Below the pieces are notes generated by a model. That model had not been told where the DNA came from. It worked only from the letters and a program-made list of their open reading frames with translations, and made no database searches. Shown here piece by piece: positions 23,389 to 33,476 of a stretch of DNA of 40,280 nucleotides. A program made the position numbers and the translations under genes. The stretch covers positions 1-40,280 of the forward strand of contig JAVBLQ010000019.1 in assembly GCA_031553435.1 (NCBI GenBank), read 5' to 3'. Source of the DNA: JAVBLQ01 sp031553435. Lineage in GTDB: Bacteria > Bacteroidota > Bacteroidia > Bacteroidales > Azobacteroidaceae. Positions within the stretch are counted from its first letter, which is position 1, and every line of letters begins with the position of its first letter.

Positions 23389-26300
23389 TTAATCTTCATT
23401 AATCATCCCGCTGGGAATTCTACGACTGTAATGGGCTCTATCAAAATCATCTTTGGCTCCGACAATCAATCGATCATATTCACGTAAGCCTGTTCCTGCC
23501 GGAATTAAATGACCACAAATTACATTTTCTTTCATTCCTTCCAACCTGTCGACCTTACCATTGATTGCGGCTTCGTTCAACACTTTGGTAGTTTCCTGGA
23601 ATGATGCTGCTGACATAAAGCTTGTGGTTTGTAATGCAGCACGAGTAATACCTTGTAATATCTGATTAGCTGTAGCTGGGATAGCATCCCGAACTTCAAC
23701 AAGTTTCATGTCACGGCGTTTCAATGCACTATTTTCATCTCTTAACTTACGGGCGGTAACTATTTGTCCGACTTTAAGATTAGGAGAATCTCCGGCATCT
23801 ATAACGACTTTTTTACCCCAAGTACGATCATTTTCTTCCATTACATCCTGTTTGTCAACAATTTGTTGTTCCAGGAAGCGTGTGTCTCCAGGCTCTACAA
23901 TTTCGACCTTACGCATCATCTGACGAACAATAACTTCGAAGTGCTTATCGTTAATTTTCACACCCTGAAGGCGGTATACATCCTGAACCTCGTTCACAAT
24001 ATATTCCTGCACCGCAGTCGGACCGCTGATAGCCAAAATATCAGAAGGAGTGGTAGCTCCATCCGAAAGAGGAGTCCCCGCACGTACATAGTCATTTTCC
24101 TGAACAAGCAATTGTTTGGATAAAGGAACCAGATATGCCTTATTCTCTCCCGTTTTAGACGTAACGATTATCTCACGGTTTCCTCGTTTAATTTTACCGA
24201 ACGAAACTTCTCCGTCAATTTCAGAAACAACAGCCGGATTCGATGGATTTCTGGCTTCGAACAATTCGGTAACACGAGGAAGACCTCCCGTGATATCACC
24301 AGCTTTACCAACTGCACGAGGAATTTTCACCAACACGTCTCCAGCCTTAATCATGTCATTTTCGTCTTTAATAACGTGAGAACCAAGTGGCAAGTTATAA
24401 TTTTTCAAAACCTGGCCATTCTCTCCAACAATCTGAGCCGAAGGTATTTTTGTTTTATCTCTGGATTCTATGATAATTTTTTCCTTCAAACCGGTTTGTT
24501 CATCCGATTCTATTTTGAAGGTAATATTTTCGATAACATTATCAAATGTGATGCGGCCGGCAACTTCAGATACAATTACAGCATTGAATGGGTCCCATTC
24601 AATGATTAAATCACCTTTTACGACCTTATCTCCACTTTTGAAATAAAGTTTAGAACCGTATGGAATGTTATGTGTATGTAAAATGATTTTTGTATGTACA
24701 TCCACAATTCTCAATTCGGCCAGACGACTTACTACAATTTGGACTTTCTTTCCACTTTCGTCAACAGAATCAACAGTTCTCAACTCATCAATTTCGAGAA
24801 CTCCATCATATTTGGAAGTCACATTATTTTCTGCCGCAATATTGGACGCAATACCTCCCACGTGGAATGTACGCAAAGTCAACTGTGTACCAGGCTCACC
24901 GATAGATTGCGCTGCGATAACACCAACAGCTTCTCCCTTTTGAACCATCTGATTGGTTGCCAGGTTACGTCCGTAACATTTGCCACAAACTCCTTTCTTT
25001 GATTCACAAGTAAGTACCGAACGTATCTCAACTCTTTCTATAGGAGAATCCTGAATAATCCTGGCTTTATCTTCTGTAATTTCTTCTCCGGATTCTACAA
25101 TCAACTTACCTGTTGTCGGATGTTGAATATCATGAACTGATACACGGCCCAATATTCTTTCATATAAAGAAGCAACGATTTCTTCATTGTTTTTCAAATC
25201 AGTCGCTACCAAACCACGTAATGTTCCACAGTCTTCCTCATTAATGATCACATCATGAGAAACATCCACAAGACGGCGGGTTAAATAACCGGCATCGGCT
25301 GTTTTTAAAGCTGTATCCGCAAGACCTTTGCGAGCACCGTGGGTAGAAATAAAGTATTCCAACACTGACAAACCTTCTTTAAAGTTGGAAAGAATCGGGT
25401 TTTCAATAATTTGTCCGCCTTCTGCTCCGCTTTTCTGAGGTTTTGCCATCAATCCACGCATACCGGACAGCTGACGAATCTGTTCTTTAGATCCACGGGC
25501 TCCGGAGTCAAGCATCATATATACAGAATTAAATCCCTGATCATCAGTAGAAAGTTGCTTCATCAATATATTCGACAAACGGGAGTTGACATGTGTCCAT
25601 GTATCAATGATTTGGTTATAACGTTCATTGTATGTAATGAACCCCATATTGTAGTTGGCCATTATTTGTTCAACTTCGTCATACCCTTCACTTACAAGTA
25701 CTTCTTTTTCTTCCGGAATAATCACGTCTTCCAGATTGAAAGACAAACCTCCGCGGAATGCCATATAATATCCCAGATCTTTGATCTCATCGAGGAATTG
25801 AGCAGTTTTTGCAACTCCACAAACCTTGATAACATTACCGATGATGTCTCTCAAAGATTTTTTGGAAAGAACTTCATTTACATATCCCACTTCGGCAGGA
25901 ACACATTCATTGATCATTACACGGCCAACGGAAGTTTCACGCATTACTGTGACGATATCTCCATTTTCGTCCAAATCTTTTACATAAACCTTAATCAAGG
26001 CATGAATATCTACTTTTCCTTCATTATAGGCAATTGTAGCTTCTTCAGGTCCGTAAAAAATAAGACCTTCACCTTTGGCTCCCGGGCGTATTTTAGTTAT
26101 ATAATACAAACCAAGTACCATGTCCTGAGAAGGAACTGTAATAGGAGCTCCATTAGCAGGGTTCAAAATATTATGAGATGCAAGCATCAACATTTGAGCT
26201 TCAAGTATCGCTTCATTTCCTAACGGAAGGTGAACGGCCATCTGGTCACCGTCAAAGTCAGCGTTGAATGCAGTACATGAAAGTGGGTGGAGTTGAATTG

Positions 26301-27666
26301 CTTTGCCTTCAATCAATTTAGGTTGGAAAGCCTGTATCCCTAAACGGTGCAATGTCGGGGCACGGTTCAACAACACAGGATGTCCTTTCATCACATGCTC
26401 CAGGATATCCCAAACAACAGGTTCTTTACGATCAACAATTTTCTTTGCTGACTTCACTGTTTTTACAATACCACGTTCTATCAATTTACGAATAACGAAG
26501 GGCTTGTAAAGTTCCGCCGCCATATTTTTAGGCAAACCGCACTCGTGCATTTTCAATTCGGGACCAACAACGATAACCGAACGAGCAGAATAATCAACAC
26601 GTTTACCCAAAAGGTTTTGACGGAAACGACCTTGTTTTCCTTTCAAACTGTCAGAAAGAGATTTTAACGGACGATTCGCATCTGTTTTAACAGCACTGGA
26701 TTTACGGGAGTTATCAAATAATGAATCAACAGCTTCCTGAAGCATACGTTTTTCGTTACGAAGAATCACTTCCGGAGCTTTGATGTCAATCAGTCGTTTC
26801 AAACGATTATTCCTGATAATTACCCTTCTGTAAAGGTCGTTCAGGTCAGATGTTGCAAAACGGCCTCCATCCAATGGAACCAAAGGTCTTAATTCAGGTG
26901 GAATTACAGGAACTACCTTCACAATCATCCATTCCGGGCGATTTCTACCTTTAGATGAACGGAAAGATTCTACAACCTGAAGTCTTTTTAAGGCTTCATT
27001 TTTACGTTGTTGAGAAGCATCATTTCCTGCTTTATGACGTAATTCATAAGAAAGTGAATCCAAATCCAAGCGTGCCAATAAATCAAAAACGGCTTCCGCT
27101 CCCATCTTAGCAATAAACTTATTGGGATCAGAATCTTCCAAAAATTGGTTGTCTTTTGGAAGTGCATCCATGACTTCATTATATTCGTCTTCCGAAAGAA
27201 GATCATAAACAGCCCGGCCTTCAGCGATTCCCGGTTGTATCACAACATATCGCTCATAGTATATAACCGAATCCAGTTTTTTGGTAGGTAGTCCTAACAG
27301 ATATCCTATTTTATTAGGAAGGGAACGGAAATACCAGATATGGGCAACTGGTACAACCAAATGAATATGTCCCATACGCTCACGACGGACTTTCTTTTCT
27401 GTTACTTCAACGCCACATCTATCGCAAACAATTCCTTTATAACGGATTCTTTTATATTTTCCGCAATGACATTCATAATCTTTTACAGGACCGAAAATCC
27501 GTTCACAAAATAAACCATCTCTTTCCGGTTTATAAGTACGATAGTTAATCGTTTCCGGTTTTAATACTTCACCGCTGGAGTTAGCTAAAACTTCATCCGG
27601 AGATGCCAAACCAATTGAAATTTTTGAAAAACTACTTTTTATTTTATTGTCTTTTCTAAAAGCCAT
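23389..27666 (-). CDS. rpoC: DNA-directed RNA polymerase subunit beta'
   Basis: A 1425-residue catalytic subunit of RNA polymerase. The N-terminal zinc site has Cys66, Cys68, Cys81 and Cys84 (CHCGK...CDRCG). The active-site loop NADFDGDQM at about 468-476 carries the three Asp that hold the catalytic magnesium. A second zinc cluster near the middle includes CESKKGVCGKCYGR, and the trigger-loop region includes GEPGTQLTLRTFHVGG. Start and length are typical for Bacteroidetes. It lies 66 bases after rpoB with a heptamer inverted repeat in the spacer. Confidence 0.99.
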   Translation of the reverse strand: MAFRKDNKIKSSFSKISIGLASPDEVLANSSGEVLKPETINYRTYKPERDGLFCERIFGPVKDYECHCGKYKRIRYKGIVCDRCGVEVTEKKVRRERMGHIHLVVPVAHIWYFRSLPNKIGYLLGLPTKKLDSVIYYERYVVIQPGIAEGRAVYDLLSEDEYNEVMDALPKDNQFLEDSDPNKFIAKMGAEAVFDLLARLDLDSLSYELRHKAGNDASQQRKNEALKRLQVVESFRSSKGRNRPEWMIVKVVPVIPPELRPLVPLDGGRFATSDLNDLYRRVIIRNNRLKRLIDIKAPEVILRNEKRMLQEAVDSLFDNSRKSSAVKTDANRPLKSLSDSLKGKQGRFRQNLLGKRVDYSARSVIVVGPELKMHECGLPKNMAAELYKPFVIRKLIERGIVKTVKSAKKIVDRKEPVVWDILEHVMKGHPVLLNRAPTLHRLGIQAFQPKLIEGKAIQLHPLSCTAFNADFDGDQMAVHLPLGNEAILEAQMLMLASHNILNPANGAPITVPSQDMVLGLYYITKIRPGAKGEGLIFYGPEEATIAYNEGKVDIHALIKVYVKDLDENGDIVTVMRETSVGRVMINECVPAEVGYVNEVLSKKSLRDIIGNVIKVCGVAKTAQFLDEIKDLGYYMAFRGGLSFNLEDVIIPEEKEVLVSEGYDEVEQIMANYNMGFITYNERYNQIIDTWTHVNSRLSNILMKQLSTDDQGFNSVYMMLDSGARGSKEQIRQLSGMRGLMAKPQKSGAEGGQIIENPILSNFKEGLSVLEYFISTHGARKGLADTALKTADAGYLTRRLVDVSHDVIINEEDCGTLRGLVATDLKNNEEIVASLYERILGRVSVHDIQHPTTGKLIVESGEEITEDKARIIQDSPIERVEIRSVLTCESKKGVCGKCYGRNLATNQMVQKGEAVGVIAAQSIGEPGTQLTLRTFHVGGIASNIAAENNVTSKYDGVLEIDELRTVDSVDESGKKVQIVVSRLAELRIVDVHTKIILHTHNIPYGSKLYFKSGDKVVKGDLIIEWDPFNAVIVSEVAGRITFDNVIENITFKIESDEQTGLKEKIIIESRDKTKIPSAQIVGENGQVLKNYNLPLGSHVIKDENDMIKAGDVLVKIPRAVGKAGDITGGLPRVTELFEARNPSNPAVVSEIDGEVSFGKIKRGNREIIVTSKTGENKAYLVPLSKQLLVQENDYVRAGTPLSDGATTPSDILAISGPTAVQEYIVNEVQDVYRLQGVKINDKHFEVIVRQMMRKVEIVEPGDTRFLEQQIVDKQDVMEENDRTWGKKVVIDAGDSPNLKVGQIVTARKLRDENSALKRRDMKLVEVRDAIPATANQILQGITRAALQTTSFMSAASFQETTKVLNEAAINGKVDRLEGMKENVICGHLIPAGTGLREYDRLIVGAKDDFDRAHYSRRIPSGMINED

Positions 27667-27674
27667 ATTAAAAA

Positions 27675-27730
27675 AGTTAAGAGTGAAGAGTGAAGAATTC
27701 TTAGTTCTTCGCTCTTAGTTCTTCACTTAA
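27675..27730. repeat. Heptamer inverted repeat between rpoB and rpoC
   Basis: The left arm (27675-27695) is three 7-base units, AGTTAAG then two AGTGAAG. The right arm (27696-27730) is their reverse complement in kind: units of the form AGTTCTT and CGCTCTT, which read on the minus strand as AACTAAG and AGCGAAG. The arms meet almost without a loop at GAATTC. The element fills nearly the whole 66-base spacer. The same words recur before tuf at 36155-36223. Confidence 0.85.
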
Positions 27731-27732
27731 TT

Positions 27733-30700
27733 TTATTCTAAGTTAACACTCAAACCAAGACCTTTCATCTCGTGAAGCAATACATTCAAGGATTCCGGAA
27801 TACCTGGTATCGGCATAGGATCTCCTTTTACAATAGCTTCATATGCTTTTGAGCGTCCGACAACATCATCTGATTTGATGGTAAGAATCTCCTGAAGGAT
27901 GAAAGATGCACCGAAAGCTTCCAGCGCCCAAACTTCCATTTCTCCAAAACGTTGACCTCCAAATTGAGCTTTACCTCCCAATGGTTGTTGTGTTATCAAT
28001 GAATATGGGCCGATAGAACGGGCATGCATTTTATCATCAACCATGTGTCCTAACTTCAACATATAAATGATACCTACTGTAGCCGGCTGGTCGAATCTTT
28101 CTCCGGTGCCTCCGTCATACAGATAAGTTTTTCCATAACGAGGAATGCCTGCTTTATCTGTCCACTTATCCAAATCTTCCAGGGAAGCCCCGTCAAAAAT
28201 AGGAGTTGCAAACTTAACATTCAATTTTTGTCCGGCCCAGCCAAGAACAGTTTCGAAAATCTGTCCAAGGTTCATACGTGATGGCACACCCAACGGATTC
28301 AGAACGATATCAACCGGTGTTCCGTCTTCCAGGAACGGCATATCTTCTTCACGTACAATTCTGGATACAATACCTTTATTTCCGTGGCGTCCGGCCATTT
28401 TATCTCCGACTTGAAGTTTTCTTTTCTTGGCGATATAAACTTTGGCCATTTGAATGATTCCTGTTGGAAGTTCATCTCCGATTGTAACATCAAATTTTTG
28501 TCTTCTCAACTCGGCATCCAATTCTTTATATTTTTTCAGATAATTGACAATCACATCACGGATCATGTCATTTTTTTCATTATCTGCAGTCCATTTACTT
28601 ACCTGAATGGTAGAGTAATCCAACTTATTTAAGTCTTCTTTCAGGAATTTAGCGCCTTTGGGAATCAACTCGGTATTCATGAAGTCTTTGACTCCCTGAG
28701 AAGTTTTTCCCTCAGTTATTTTATGCAACTTATCTACCAGAATTCCTTTCAGTTTGACCATTTTTTCTTCGTACTCTTCATCTAATTTCGGAAGGATCGC
28801 TTTATCGGCCAGTCTTGATTTTCTTTTCTTAATTGCTTTTGAGAACAGACTTGTACCGATAACCACACCACTAAGAGACGGAGAGGCTTTCAAAGAAGCA
28901 TCTTTTACATCACCAGCTTTATCTCCAAAAATAGCACGAAGCAATTTTTCTTCAGGAGAAGGGTCCGATTCACCTTTCGGAGTTATTTTTCCAATAAGGA
29001 TATCTCCCGGCTGTACCCTGGCTCCGATTCGGATGATACCATTTTCATCCAGGTCTTTTGTAGCATCTTCACTTACATTCGGAATATCCGAAGTTAATTC
29101 TTCAACACCACGTTTTGTTTCACGGACTTCAAGGATATATTCGTCCACATGAACAGAAGTGAAAATATCCTCACGAACAATCCGTTCATTGATTACGATC
29201 GCGTCCTCAAAGTTATATCCTTTCCAAGGCATGAAAGCAACTTTCAGGTTTTTACCCAAAGCCAACTCTCCATTCTCGGTAGAATAACCTTCCGTTAATA
29301 TCTGTCCTTTAACAACTCTATCTCCTCTCCGGCAAATCGGACGAAGATCGACAGTTGTACTTTGATTCGTTTTTCTAAATTTAGGAATAGAATATGATTT
29401 TATTGCAGAGTCAAAATTGACAAAATTTTCTGTTTCTGTACGATCATATTTTATATCTATACGGGTTGCATCTACATAGATGACCTCTCCTGGCCCTTCT
29501 GCCGTGATCTGAGTTCTTGAATCCCTGATTAATTGACCCTCGATACCGGTACCAACAACAGGAGATTCAGCCCTTAACAACGGAACTGCCTGACGCATCA
29601 TGTTAGATCCCATCAATGCACGGTTTGCATCGTCATGTTCAAGGAATGGAATCAAAGATGCTGCAATAGACGCAATCTGAGTAGGAGAAACGTCCATCAA
29701 CTGCACCTCACTCTTCTCTATGACCGGATAATCGGCATCCTGACGAGCTTTTACTCTTTCATTGATAAATGTTCCGTCTTCATTCAATGGAGCATTTCCC
29801 TGAGCAATTAATTTATCTTCTTCTTCCTCTGCTGTAAGATAAACAACGCCGGATTCTGCGATATCCACCTTAGCATTTTCTACTTTGCGATAAGGGGTTT
29901 CAATAAATCCTAAATCATTAATTTTTGCATAAACACATAAGGAAGAAATCAAACCGAGGTTCGGCCCTTCAGGAGTTTCAATCGGACACAAACGTCCATA
30001 GTGTGTATAGTGTACGTCGCGCACCTCAAATCCGGCTCTCTCACGAGATAAACCGCCAGGACCTAAAGCCGACATACGGCGTTTGTGTGTAATTTCTGCC
30101 AAAGGATTGGTTTGATCCATAAACTGTGATAATGCATTTGTTCCAAAGAAAGAATTCACCACAGAGGAAATTGTTTTTGCATTAATCAAGTCTATTGGGG
30201 TAAAGACTTCATTGTCTCGCACATTCATTCTTTCACGAATGGTACGAGCCATACGAGCCAGCCCGATGCCAAATTGATTATATAATTGTTCGCCAACAGT
30301 ACGCACACGACGATTGCTCAAGTGGTCAATGTCGTCCACATTTGTTTTTGAATTAATCAATTCGATCAAATATTTAATAATTTCAATGATATCTTCTTTT
30401 GTAAGTACCTTTACATCTACACTGGTTGTCAGGTTCAATTTTTTATTGATCCTGTAACGACCTACTTCCCCAAGATCATATCTCTTTTCAGAGAAGAATA
30501 AGTTCTGGATTACTTCACGGGCACTTGCATCATCAGCCGGATCGGCATTACGCAATTGACGGTAAATGTAAACAACAGCATCTCTTTCCGAGTTACTTGG
30601 GTCTTTTTGTAAAGTATTATAAATGATGGCATAATCAGAAAGCAGTTGATCTTCTTTATGTAAAAGAATGGTGTGTACTCCTGACTCGATAATTTCATCG

Positions 30701-31545
30701 ACATGCTCTTCCTGTAGAATAGTTTCACGATCAATAATTACTTCATTACGTTCGATAGAAACTACTTCGCCGGTATCTTCGTCAACAAAATCTTCCACCC
30801 ACGATTTCAATACACGGGCAGCTAATTTACGACCAATCACATTCGACAGATTAGTCATATTTACCTCGACTTCTTCCGCCAAATTGAATATTTCAAGAAT
30901 ATCCTTGTCGCTTTCAAATCCGATGGCACGTAACAAAGTTGTTACCGGTAATTTCTTTTTTCTATCGATATAAGCATACATCACATTGTTTATATCGGTA
31001 GCAAATTCTATCCAGGAACCTCTGAATGGAATGATTCTTGCAGAATAAAGTTTAGTACCGTTTGTATGAATACTTTGTCCGAAGAAAACACCGGGAGAAC
31101 GATGTAATTGCGAAACAACTACACGTTCGGCTCCATTAATGACAAAAGTTCCCTTTTCTGTCATATAAGGTATCGGACCCAAATAAACATCTTGAATTAC
31201 GGTATCAAAATCTTCATGATCAGGATCTGTACAATAAAGTTTCAACTTTGCCTTTAAGGGAACGCTATAAGTCAATCCTCTTTCAACACATTCCTCTATT
31301 GTGTAACGAGGAGGATCTATGTAATAATCCAAAAACTCTAAAACAAAATTGTTCCGAGTATCTGCGATAGGAAAATTTTCTGCAAATACCTTATACAAAC
31401 CCTCGTTTTTCCTCTTTTCGGGGGGAGTATCTAACTGAAGAAAGTCTTGGAATGACTTCAATTGAACTTCAAGGAAATCCGGGTATGCAAGAGGATTTTT
31501 GATTGAAGCGAAATTTATTCTTTTATTATCGGCTGTTGAAGACAT
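27733..31545 (-). CDS. rpoB: DNA-directed RNA polymerase subunit beta
   Basis: A 1270-residue subunit of RNA polymerase. The rifampicin-binding region reads LSQFMDQTNPLAEITHKRRMSALGPGG-like with the E. coli wild-type residues at the main resistance positions (Gln513, Asp516, His526, Ser531 by E. coli numbering), so no common resistance change is seen. Other landmarks are YGRLCPIETPEGPNLGL, AFMPWKGYNFEDAIVI, the RHGNKGIVS motif and a C-terminus ending GLGLSVNLE. Start MSSTADNKRINF is natural. It is preceded by a hairpin after rplL and followed by rpoC. Confidence 0.99.
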   Translation of the reverse strand: MSSTADNKRINFASIKNPLAYPDFLEVQLKSFQDFLQLDTPPEKRKNEGLYKVFAENFPIADTRNNFVLEFLDYYIDPPRYTIEECVERGLTYSVPLKAKLKLYCTDPDHEDFDTVIQDVYLGPIPYMTEKGTFVINGAERVVVSQLHRSPGVFFGQSIHTNGTKLYSARIIPFRGSWIEFATDINNVMYAYIDRKKKLPVTTLLRAIGFESDKDILEIFNLAEEVEVNMTNLSNVIGRKLAARVLKSWVEDFVDEDTGEVVSIERNEVIIDRETILQEEHVDEIIESGVHTILLHKEDQLLSDYAIIYNTLQKDPSNSERDAVVYIYRQLRNADPADDASAREVIQNLFFSEKRYDLGEVGRYRINKKLNLTTSVDVKVLTKEDIIEIIKYLIELINSKTNVDDIDHLSNRRVRTVGEQLYNQFGIGLARMARTIRERMNVRDNEVFTPIDLINAKTISSVVNSFFGTNALSQFMDQTNPLAEITHKRRMSALGPGGLSRERAGFEVRDVHYTHYGRLCPIETPEGPNLGLISSLCVYAKINDLGFIETPYRKVENAKVDIAESGVVYLTAEEEEDKLIAQGNAPLNEDGTFINERVKARQDADYPVIEKSEVQLMDVSPTQIASIAASLIPFLEHDDANRALMGSNMMRQAVPLLRAESPVVGTGIEGQLIRDSRTQITAEGPGEVIYVDATRIDIKYDRTETENFVNFDSAIKSYSIPKFRKTNQSTTVDLRPICRRGDRVVKGQILTEGYSTENGELALGKNLKVAFMPWKGYNFEDAIVINERIVREDIFTSVHVDEYILEVRETKRGVEELTSDIPNVSEDATKDLDENGIIRIGARVQPGDILIGKITPKGESDPSPEEKLLRAIFGDKAGDVKDASLKASPSLSGVVIGTSLFSKAIKKRKSRLADKAILPKLDEEYEEKMVKLKGILVDKLHKITEGKTSQGVKDFMNTELIPKGAKFLKEDLNKLDYSTIQVSKWTADNEKNDMIRDVIVNYLKKYKELDAELRRQKFDVTIGDELPTGIIQMAKVYIAKKRKLQVGDKMAGRHGNKGIVSRIVREEDMPFLEDGTPVDIVLNPLGVPSRMNLGQIFETVLGWAGQKLNVKFATPIFDGASLEDLDKWTDKAGIPRYGKTYLYDGGTGERFDQPATVGIIYMLKLGHMVDDKMHARSIGPYSLITQQPLGGKAQFGGQRFGEMEVWALEAFGASFILQEILTIKSDDVVGRSKAYEAIVKGDPMPIPGIPESLNVLLHEMKGLGLSVNLE

Positions 31546-31701
31546 TTATTGAAGATTTTGAACTTGTTATTTTTGTTCTTGTAATAAAGACTGCGAGACG
31601 TTGAAAGTTTCTGTAGATAAAATGATAGTATTAAAGGCAAATTACAATTTAATTCCTATTTAATTACCATAAAAAAGTTTCAACAATATATAAGACGAAA
31701 A

Positions 31702-31735
31702 GGTTAAGAACCTCCAGATTTGAAGATTCTTAACC
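31702..31735 (-). terminator. Attenuator-like hairpin between rplL and rpoB
   Basis: GGTTAAGAA (31702-31710) and TTCTTAACC (31727-31735) form a perfect nine-base stem with a 16-base loop. On the minus strand it is followed by TTTTCG, a weak T-run. It starts 24 bases after the rplL stop. In E. coli a partial terminator at this place reduces transcription of rpoBC relative to the ribosomal protein genes; the same role is inferred here. Confidence 0.65.
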
Positions 31736-31758
31736 AAAACCCATATCAAAGGGAAATT

Positions 31759-32133
31759 TTATTTAAGCTCAACTTCAGCTCCAGCTTCTTCTAATTGTTT
31801 TTTCAATGCATCAGCTTCATCTTTAGCAACACCTTCTTTAAGGTTGCTAGGAGCACCGTCAACTAAATCTTTTGCTTCTTTCAAGCCAAGGCCTGTAAGT
31901 TCTTTTACTAATTTAACGATTGCCAATTTGTTTGCACCTGCAGATTTCAATACAACATCAAATGATGTTTTTTCTTCAACAACAGGAGCACCGGCAGCAG
32001 CAGGAGCAGCAACAGCAACAGCGGCGGCAGCAGGTTCAATACCATATTCGTTTTTCAAAATTTCAGCAAGTTCGTTAACTTCTTTTACAGTCAAGTTGAC
32101 TAATTGTTCAGCAAAAGCTTTTAAATCTGCCAT
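31759..32133 (-). CDS. rplL: Ribosomal protein L7/L12
   Basis: A 124-residue acidic stalk protein of the large ribosomal subunit that recruits translation factors. It has an N-terminal dimerisation domain (LVNLTVKEVNELAEILK), an Ala/Val-rich hinge at about 35-50, and the C-terminal factor-binding domain with KLAIVKLVKELTGLGLKEAKDLVDGAP. Start and length are standard. It lies 98 bases after rplJ, with an AT-rich heptamer element in that spacer. Confidence 0.98.
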   Translation of the reverse strand: MADLKAFAEQLVNLTVKEVNELAEILKNEYGIEPAAAAVAVAAPAAAGAPVVEEKTSFDVVLKSAGANKLAIVKLVKELTGLGLKEAKDLVDGAPSNLKEGVAKDEADALKKQLEEAGAEVELK

Positions 32134-32168
32134 TTTTGTATAATTTTAATTGTTTATTACTAATTTGT

Positions 32169-32231
32169 TTTGAAAGAATTAAAATATTAAAAAGAAAAAT
32201 TCATTTTCAATTTTCAATTCTCAATTGAATT
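32169..32231. repeat. Heptamer element between rplJ and rplL
   Basis: On the plus strand three 7-base units, two TTTTCAA (32204-32217) and TTCTCAA (32218-32224), abut the end of rplJ; on the minus strand these read as ATTGAAA-type words. A weaker opposite arm (TTTGAAA at 32169-32175, GAATTAA next) can pair with them. It is the most degenerate element of the set. Confidence 0.45.
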
Positions 32232-32747
32232 TTATCTTTCTGAAAGTGTTTTCAACACTCCAGTGATGGTTTGACCACCTGATTGAAGAGCAGAAACAAC
32301 ATTCTTCGCAGGCGATTGCAACAATGCAATAACATCTCCGATAAGTTCGTTCTTACTCTTGATATTAACGAGATCATTGAGGAATTGACCGCCAACATAA
32401 AAGCTTTCTTGAACATATGCAGCTTTCAATTTAGGAACATCTGTTCCTTTTGAAAATTCTTTGATCAATTTAGCGGGAGCATTAGCAGAAGCACACAGCA
32501 TCAAAGCCGTATTTCCTTTCAATGAAGAATTCAGTTCAGAAAAATCTGTTCCAACTGTCTCGAGGGCTTTTTTCAAAAGAGTGTTTTTTACAACCACTAA
32601 TTTGATTTCGTTTTTAGAACACTCTCTTCTCAATGCACTTGTTTTTTCTGCATTCAATGTTGCAATATCAGTAACATAGAAGTTTCCGTATTCTTTAACC
32701 GTGCCAGCAATTTTTTCAATTATAGCGCTTTTTTCTTCCTTTCTCAT
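32232..32747 (-). CDS. rplJ: Ribosomal protein L10
   Basis: A 171-residue protein that anchors L7/L12 dimers to 23S rRNA and can repress its own operon in other bacteria. Family segments are MRKEEKSAIIEKIAGTVK, RRECSKNEIKLVVVKNTLLKKALE and GNTALMLCASANAPAKLIKEF; the C-terminal helix that binds L7/L12 is present. It lies 12 bases after rplA, so the leader where L10 binds in E. coli is missing or much shorter here. Confidence 0.97.
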   Translation of the reverse strand: MRKEEKSAIIEKIAGTVKEYGNFYVTDIATLNAEKTSALRRECSKNEIKLVVVKNTLLKKALETVGTDFSELNSSLKGNTALMLCASANAPAKLIKEFSKGTDVPKLKAAYVQESFYVGGQFLNDLVNIKSKNELIGDVIALLQSPAKNVVSALQSGGQTITGVLKTLSER

Positions 32748-32759
32748 AATTCAATTGTT

Positions 32760-33458
32760 TTAATTTTCATCAACTGATTTGGGGTCAATTTTAATACCCG
32801 GGCTCATTGTACTTGAAAGAAAAACGCTCTTAATGTATGTACCTTTTGCTGCTGATGGTTTCAATTTAATCAAAGTATTGATAAACTCTTTTGCATTATC
32901 ATTGATTTGCTCGGGAGTAAAAGAAACTTTACCAATAGAAGTATGAACAATACCGGTTTTATCAACTTTGAAATCAATTTTACCTTGTTTTACTTCTTTT
33001 ACGGCGCTAGCCACATCATTGGTAACAGTTCCGCTTTTAGGGTTTGGCATCAAACCACGAGGTCCTAATACGCGACCTAAAGCACCTATTTTACCCATTA
33101 TAGCCGGCATTGTAATGATGACATCAATATCTGTCCAGCCTCCTTTGATTTTTTCAATATACTCATCAAGCCCTACATGTTCAGCACCTGCTTCTTTTGC
33201 AGCCGCTTCTTGTTCAGGAGTACATAATACGAGAACCCTGATTTGTTTACCTGTTCCGTGAGGTAAAGAGACAACGCCTCTTACCATTTGATTAGCCTTA
33301 CGAGGATCGACACCTAATCTGACATCTACGTCAACAGAAGCATCAAATTTAGTAGTTGTAATTTCCTTCACTAAACCAGAAGCCTCTTTAAGAGTGTACA
33401 ACTTCCCGTCCTCAATTTTACTTAAAGCTAACTTTTGATTTTTTGTAAGTTTACTCAT
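32760..33458 (-). CDS. rplA: Ribosomal protein L1
   Basis: A 232-residue two-domain protein of the large subunit stalk that binds 23S rRNA. Signature parts are FDASVDVDVRLGVDPRKANQMVRG, MGKIGALGRVLGPRGLMPNPKSGTVT and the C-terminal KSVFLSSTMSPGIKID. Length and start are standard. It follows rplK by 18 bases in the classical L11-L1 pair. Confidence 0.98.
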   Translation of the reverse strand: MSKLTKNQKLALSKIEDGKLYTLKEASGLVKEITTTKFDASVDVDVRLGVDPRKANQMVRGVVSLPHGTGKQIRVLVLCTPEQEAAAKEAGAEHVGLDEYIEKIKGGWTDIDVIITMPAIMGKIGALGRVLGPRGLMPNPKSGTVTNDVASAVKEVKQGKIDFKVDKTGIVHTSIGKVSFTPEQINDNAKEFINTLIKLKPSAAKGTYIKSVFLSSTMSPGIKIDPKSVDEN

Positions 33459-33476
33459 ATCTCAAATTGAAGTTAA

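Noticed and set aside
25411..26223. 270-codon open frame antisense to rpoC, and many similar frames antisense to rpoB, tuf and fabF
   Set aside because: They lie fully inside strongly recognisable genes on the other strand, have no family features and arise from codon bias.
27733..31545. Rifampicin resistance mutation in rpoB
   Set aside because: The residues at the common resistance positions match the sensitive E. coli sequence.
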